Shown here piece after piece: positions 30,983 to 32,162 of a stretch of DNA of 32,162 nucleotides. Below the pieces are notes generated by a model that was not told the origin of the DNA, ran no database searches, and was given only the letters and a program-made list of their open reading frames with translations. Origin of the DNA: an uncultured Pseudorhodoferax sp. (GTDB lineage: Bacteria; Pseudomonadota; Gammaproteobacteria; Burkholderiales; Burkholderiaceae); the NCBI GenBank assembly GCA_913776795.1, contig CAJYRH010000079.1:1-32162 (forward strand). The letters are read 5' to 3'. The position numbers were made by a program, and so were the translations under genes. The stretch's first letter is position 1; every line of letters begins with the position of its first letter.

Positions 30983-32162
30983 ATGGCGTCCGCTCTCACC
31001 GAAAAACTCTCGCGTCTCGTCAAGGAGATGCGCGGCCAGGCCCGCATCACCGAAGCCAACGTCACCGACATGCTGCGCGAGGTGCGCATGGCGCTGCTCG
31101 AGGCTGACGTGGCCCTGCCCGTGGTGCGCGACTTCGTCGCACGCGTCAAGGAAAAGTCGCTGGGCCAGGAGGTGCTGGGCTCGCTGTCGCCGGGCCAGGC
31201 CCTGGTCGGCATCGTCAACCGCGAGCTGGCCGCCACCATGGGCCAGGGGCTGCCGGGCGCCGAGCTCAACCTGGCGGCCCAGCCGCCCGCCGTGGTGCTG
31301 ATGGCCGGCCTGCAGGGCACCGGCAAGACCACCACCACGGCCAAGCTGGCCAAGCTCTTGACCGAGCGGCGCAAGAAGAAGGTGCTGACGGTCTCGGCCG
31401 ACGTTTACCGCCCGGCCGCCATCGAGCAGCTCAAGACCGTCACCAAGCAGGCCGGCGCCGAGTGGTTCCCGAGCACGGGCGAGCAAAAGCCGGTGGACAT
31501 CGCGCGCGCCGCACTCGACCACGCCCGCCGCCACTACTTCGACGTGCTGCTGGTCGACACCGCCGGCCGCCTGGCCGTGGACGAGGCGCTGATGCAGGAG
31601 ATCCGCGAACTGCATGCGGCCGTGAACCCGGTGGAGACGCTGTTCGTGGTCGACGCCATGCAGGGCCAGGACGCGATGAACGTGGCCAAGGCCTTCGGCG
31701 AGGCGTTGCCGCTCACCGGCATTGTGCTGACCAAGACCGACGGCGACTCGCGCGGCGGTGCCGCGCTGTCCGCCCGCCACGTCACGGGCGTGCCGATCAA
31801 GTTCGCCGGCACCAGCGAGAAGATCGACGGCCTGGAGGTGTTCGACGCCGAGCGCCATGCCGGTCGCGTGCTGGGCATGGGCGACATCGTGGCCCTGGTC
31901 GAGCAGGTCACGGCCAACGTGGACATGGCGGCGGCGCAGAAGCTGGCGGCCAAGGTCAAGGGCGGCGAGGGCTTCGACCTCAACGACTTCCTGGCCCAGA
32001 TCCAGCAGATGAACCAGATGGGCGGCCTGTCCAGCCTGATGGACAAGCTGCCCACGCAGATGGCGGCCAAGGCCGGCCAGGTCGACATGGACCGCGCCGA
32101 GAAGGAGATCCGCCGCAAGCAGGGCATCATCCACAGCATGACCGCGCTGGAGCGCAAGAAGC
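30983..32162 (+). CDS. ffh: Signal recognition particle protein Ffh (partial, 3' end outside window)
   Basis: 393 residues of Ffh are visible, out of about 450. It binds 4.5S RNA and signal sequences of nascent membrane proteins and targets them to FtsY. The helical N domain (1-90) includes ALLEADVALPVV. The GTPase has G1 GLQGTGKTTT (about 109-118), the SADVYRPAA motif, DTAGR (about 192-196) and TKTDGDSRGGA (about 250-260). The methionine-rich M domain begins near residue 300 (FLAQIQQMNQMGG) and runs off the edge. ATG 30983 is supported by the AAAGGA upstream and by the standard N terminus. Confidence 0.97.
   Translation, partial: MASALTEKLSRLVKEMRGQARITEANVTDMLREVRMALLEADVALPVVRDFVARVKEKSLGQEVLGSLSPGQALVGIVNRELAATMGQGLPGAELNLAAQPPAVVLMAGLQGTGKTTTTAKLAKLLTERRKKKVLTVSADVYRPAAIEQLKTVTKQAGAEWFPSTGEQKPVDIARAALDHARRHYFDVLLVDTAGRLAVDEALMQEIRELHAAVNPVETLFVVDAMQGQDAMNVAKAFGEALPLTGIVLTKTDGDSRGGAALSARHVTGVPIKFAGTSEKIDGLEVFDAERHAGRVLGMGDIVALVEQVTANVDMAAAQKLAAKVKGGEGFDLNDFLAQIQQMNQMGGLSSLMDKLPTQMAAKAGQVDMDRAEKEIRRKQGIIHSMTALERKK

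Overview
The window looks like chromosomal core DNA of a high-GC betaproteobacterium of the order Burkholderiales, most likely family Comamonadaceae (inference). The basis is gene content and order (accB-accC-prmA-zinc ribbon/DUF3426 protein-PfkB kinase; pilR-pilS-PP0621-like-CcsA-like divergent from ffh), a lysine/alanine histone H1-like protein of the kind seen in Bordetella and relatives, and frequent -10-like hexamers placed 6-8 bases before start codons. I see no insertion sequence, prophage, CRISPR array, tRNA or rRNA.

Layout. 1-6625 (minus strand): a YqiA-like esterase, then a tight block reading RNB-family exoribonuclease, TonB-like protein, aroE, mtgA, a PlsC-like acyltransferase and a CdsA-like cytidylyltransferase cut by the left edge; three of its junctions are 4-base ATGA overlaps. 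6830-12781 (plus): a diguanylate cyclase, rodA, tldD, an attenuator with an aromatic-rich leader peptide, a DAHP synthase (aroG type) and a small unknown gene. 12775-14172 (minus): mpl. 14227-15368 (plus): a nucleotidyltransferase-like unknown overlapping a TlpA-like thioredoxin. 15491-20498 (plus): accB, a decayed copy of the accC start, accC, prmA, a zinc-ribbon/DUF3426 membrane protein and a PfkB-family kinase. 20568-25606 (minus): histone H1-like repeat protein, nrdB and nrdA, with two candidate NrdR boxes flanking the nrdA -10. 25897-30895 (minus): ampD, pilR, pilS, a PP0621-like small protein and a CcsA/YpjD-like membrane protein. 30983-end (plus): ffh, cut by the right edge.

Functional themes: cell wall synthesis and recycling (mtgA, rodA, mpl, ampD), aromatic precursor synthesis (aroG, aroE), fatty acid and phospholipid synthesis (accBC, acyltransferase, cytidylyltransferase), dNTP synthesis (nrdAB), and surface or signalling functions (diguanylate cyclase, PilSR).

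The most interesting signals are regulatory. (1) A 24-codon leader peptide containing FYFAYFWF, followed by a strong terminator ahead of aroG, with a copy of the terminator 3' arm inside the leader that could form an antiterminator. (2) Between accB and accC, a frameshifted duplicate of the accC start forms a 41-codon mini-ORF whose stop overlaps the accC start codon. (3) NrdR-like tandem boxes 31 bp apart bracket the nrdA -10. (4) A recurring -10-like hexamer/N6-8/ATG arrangement suggests leaderless transcripts. No wholly new multi-gene system is evident; the attenuator and the accC decoy come closest.
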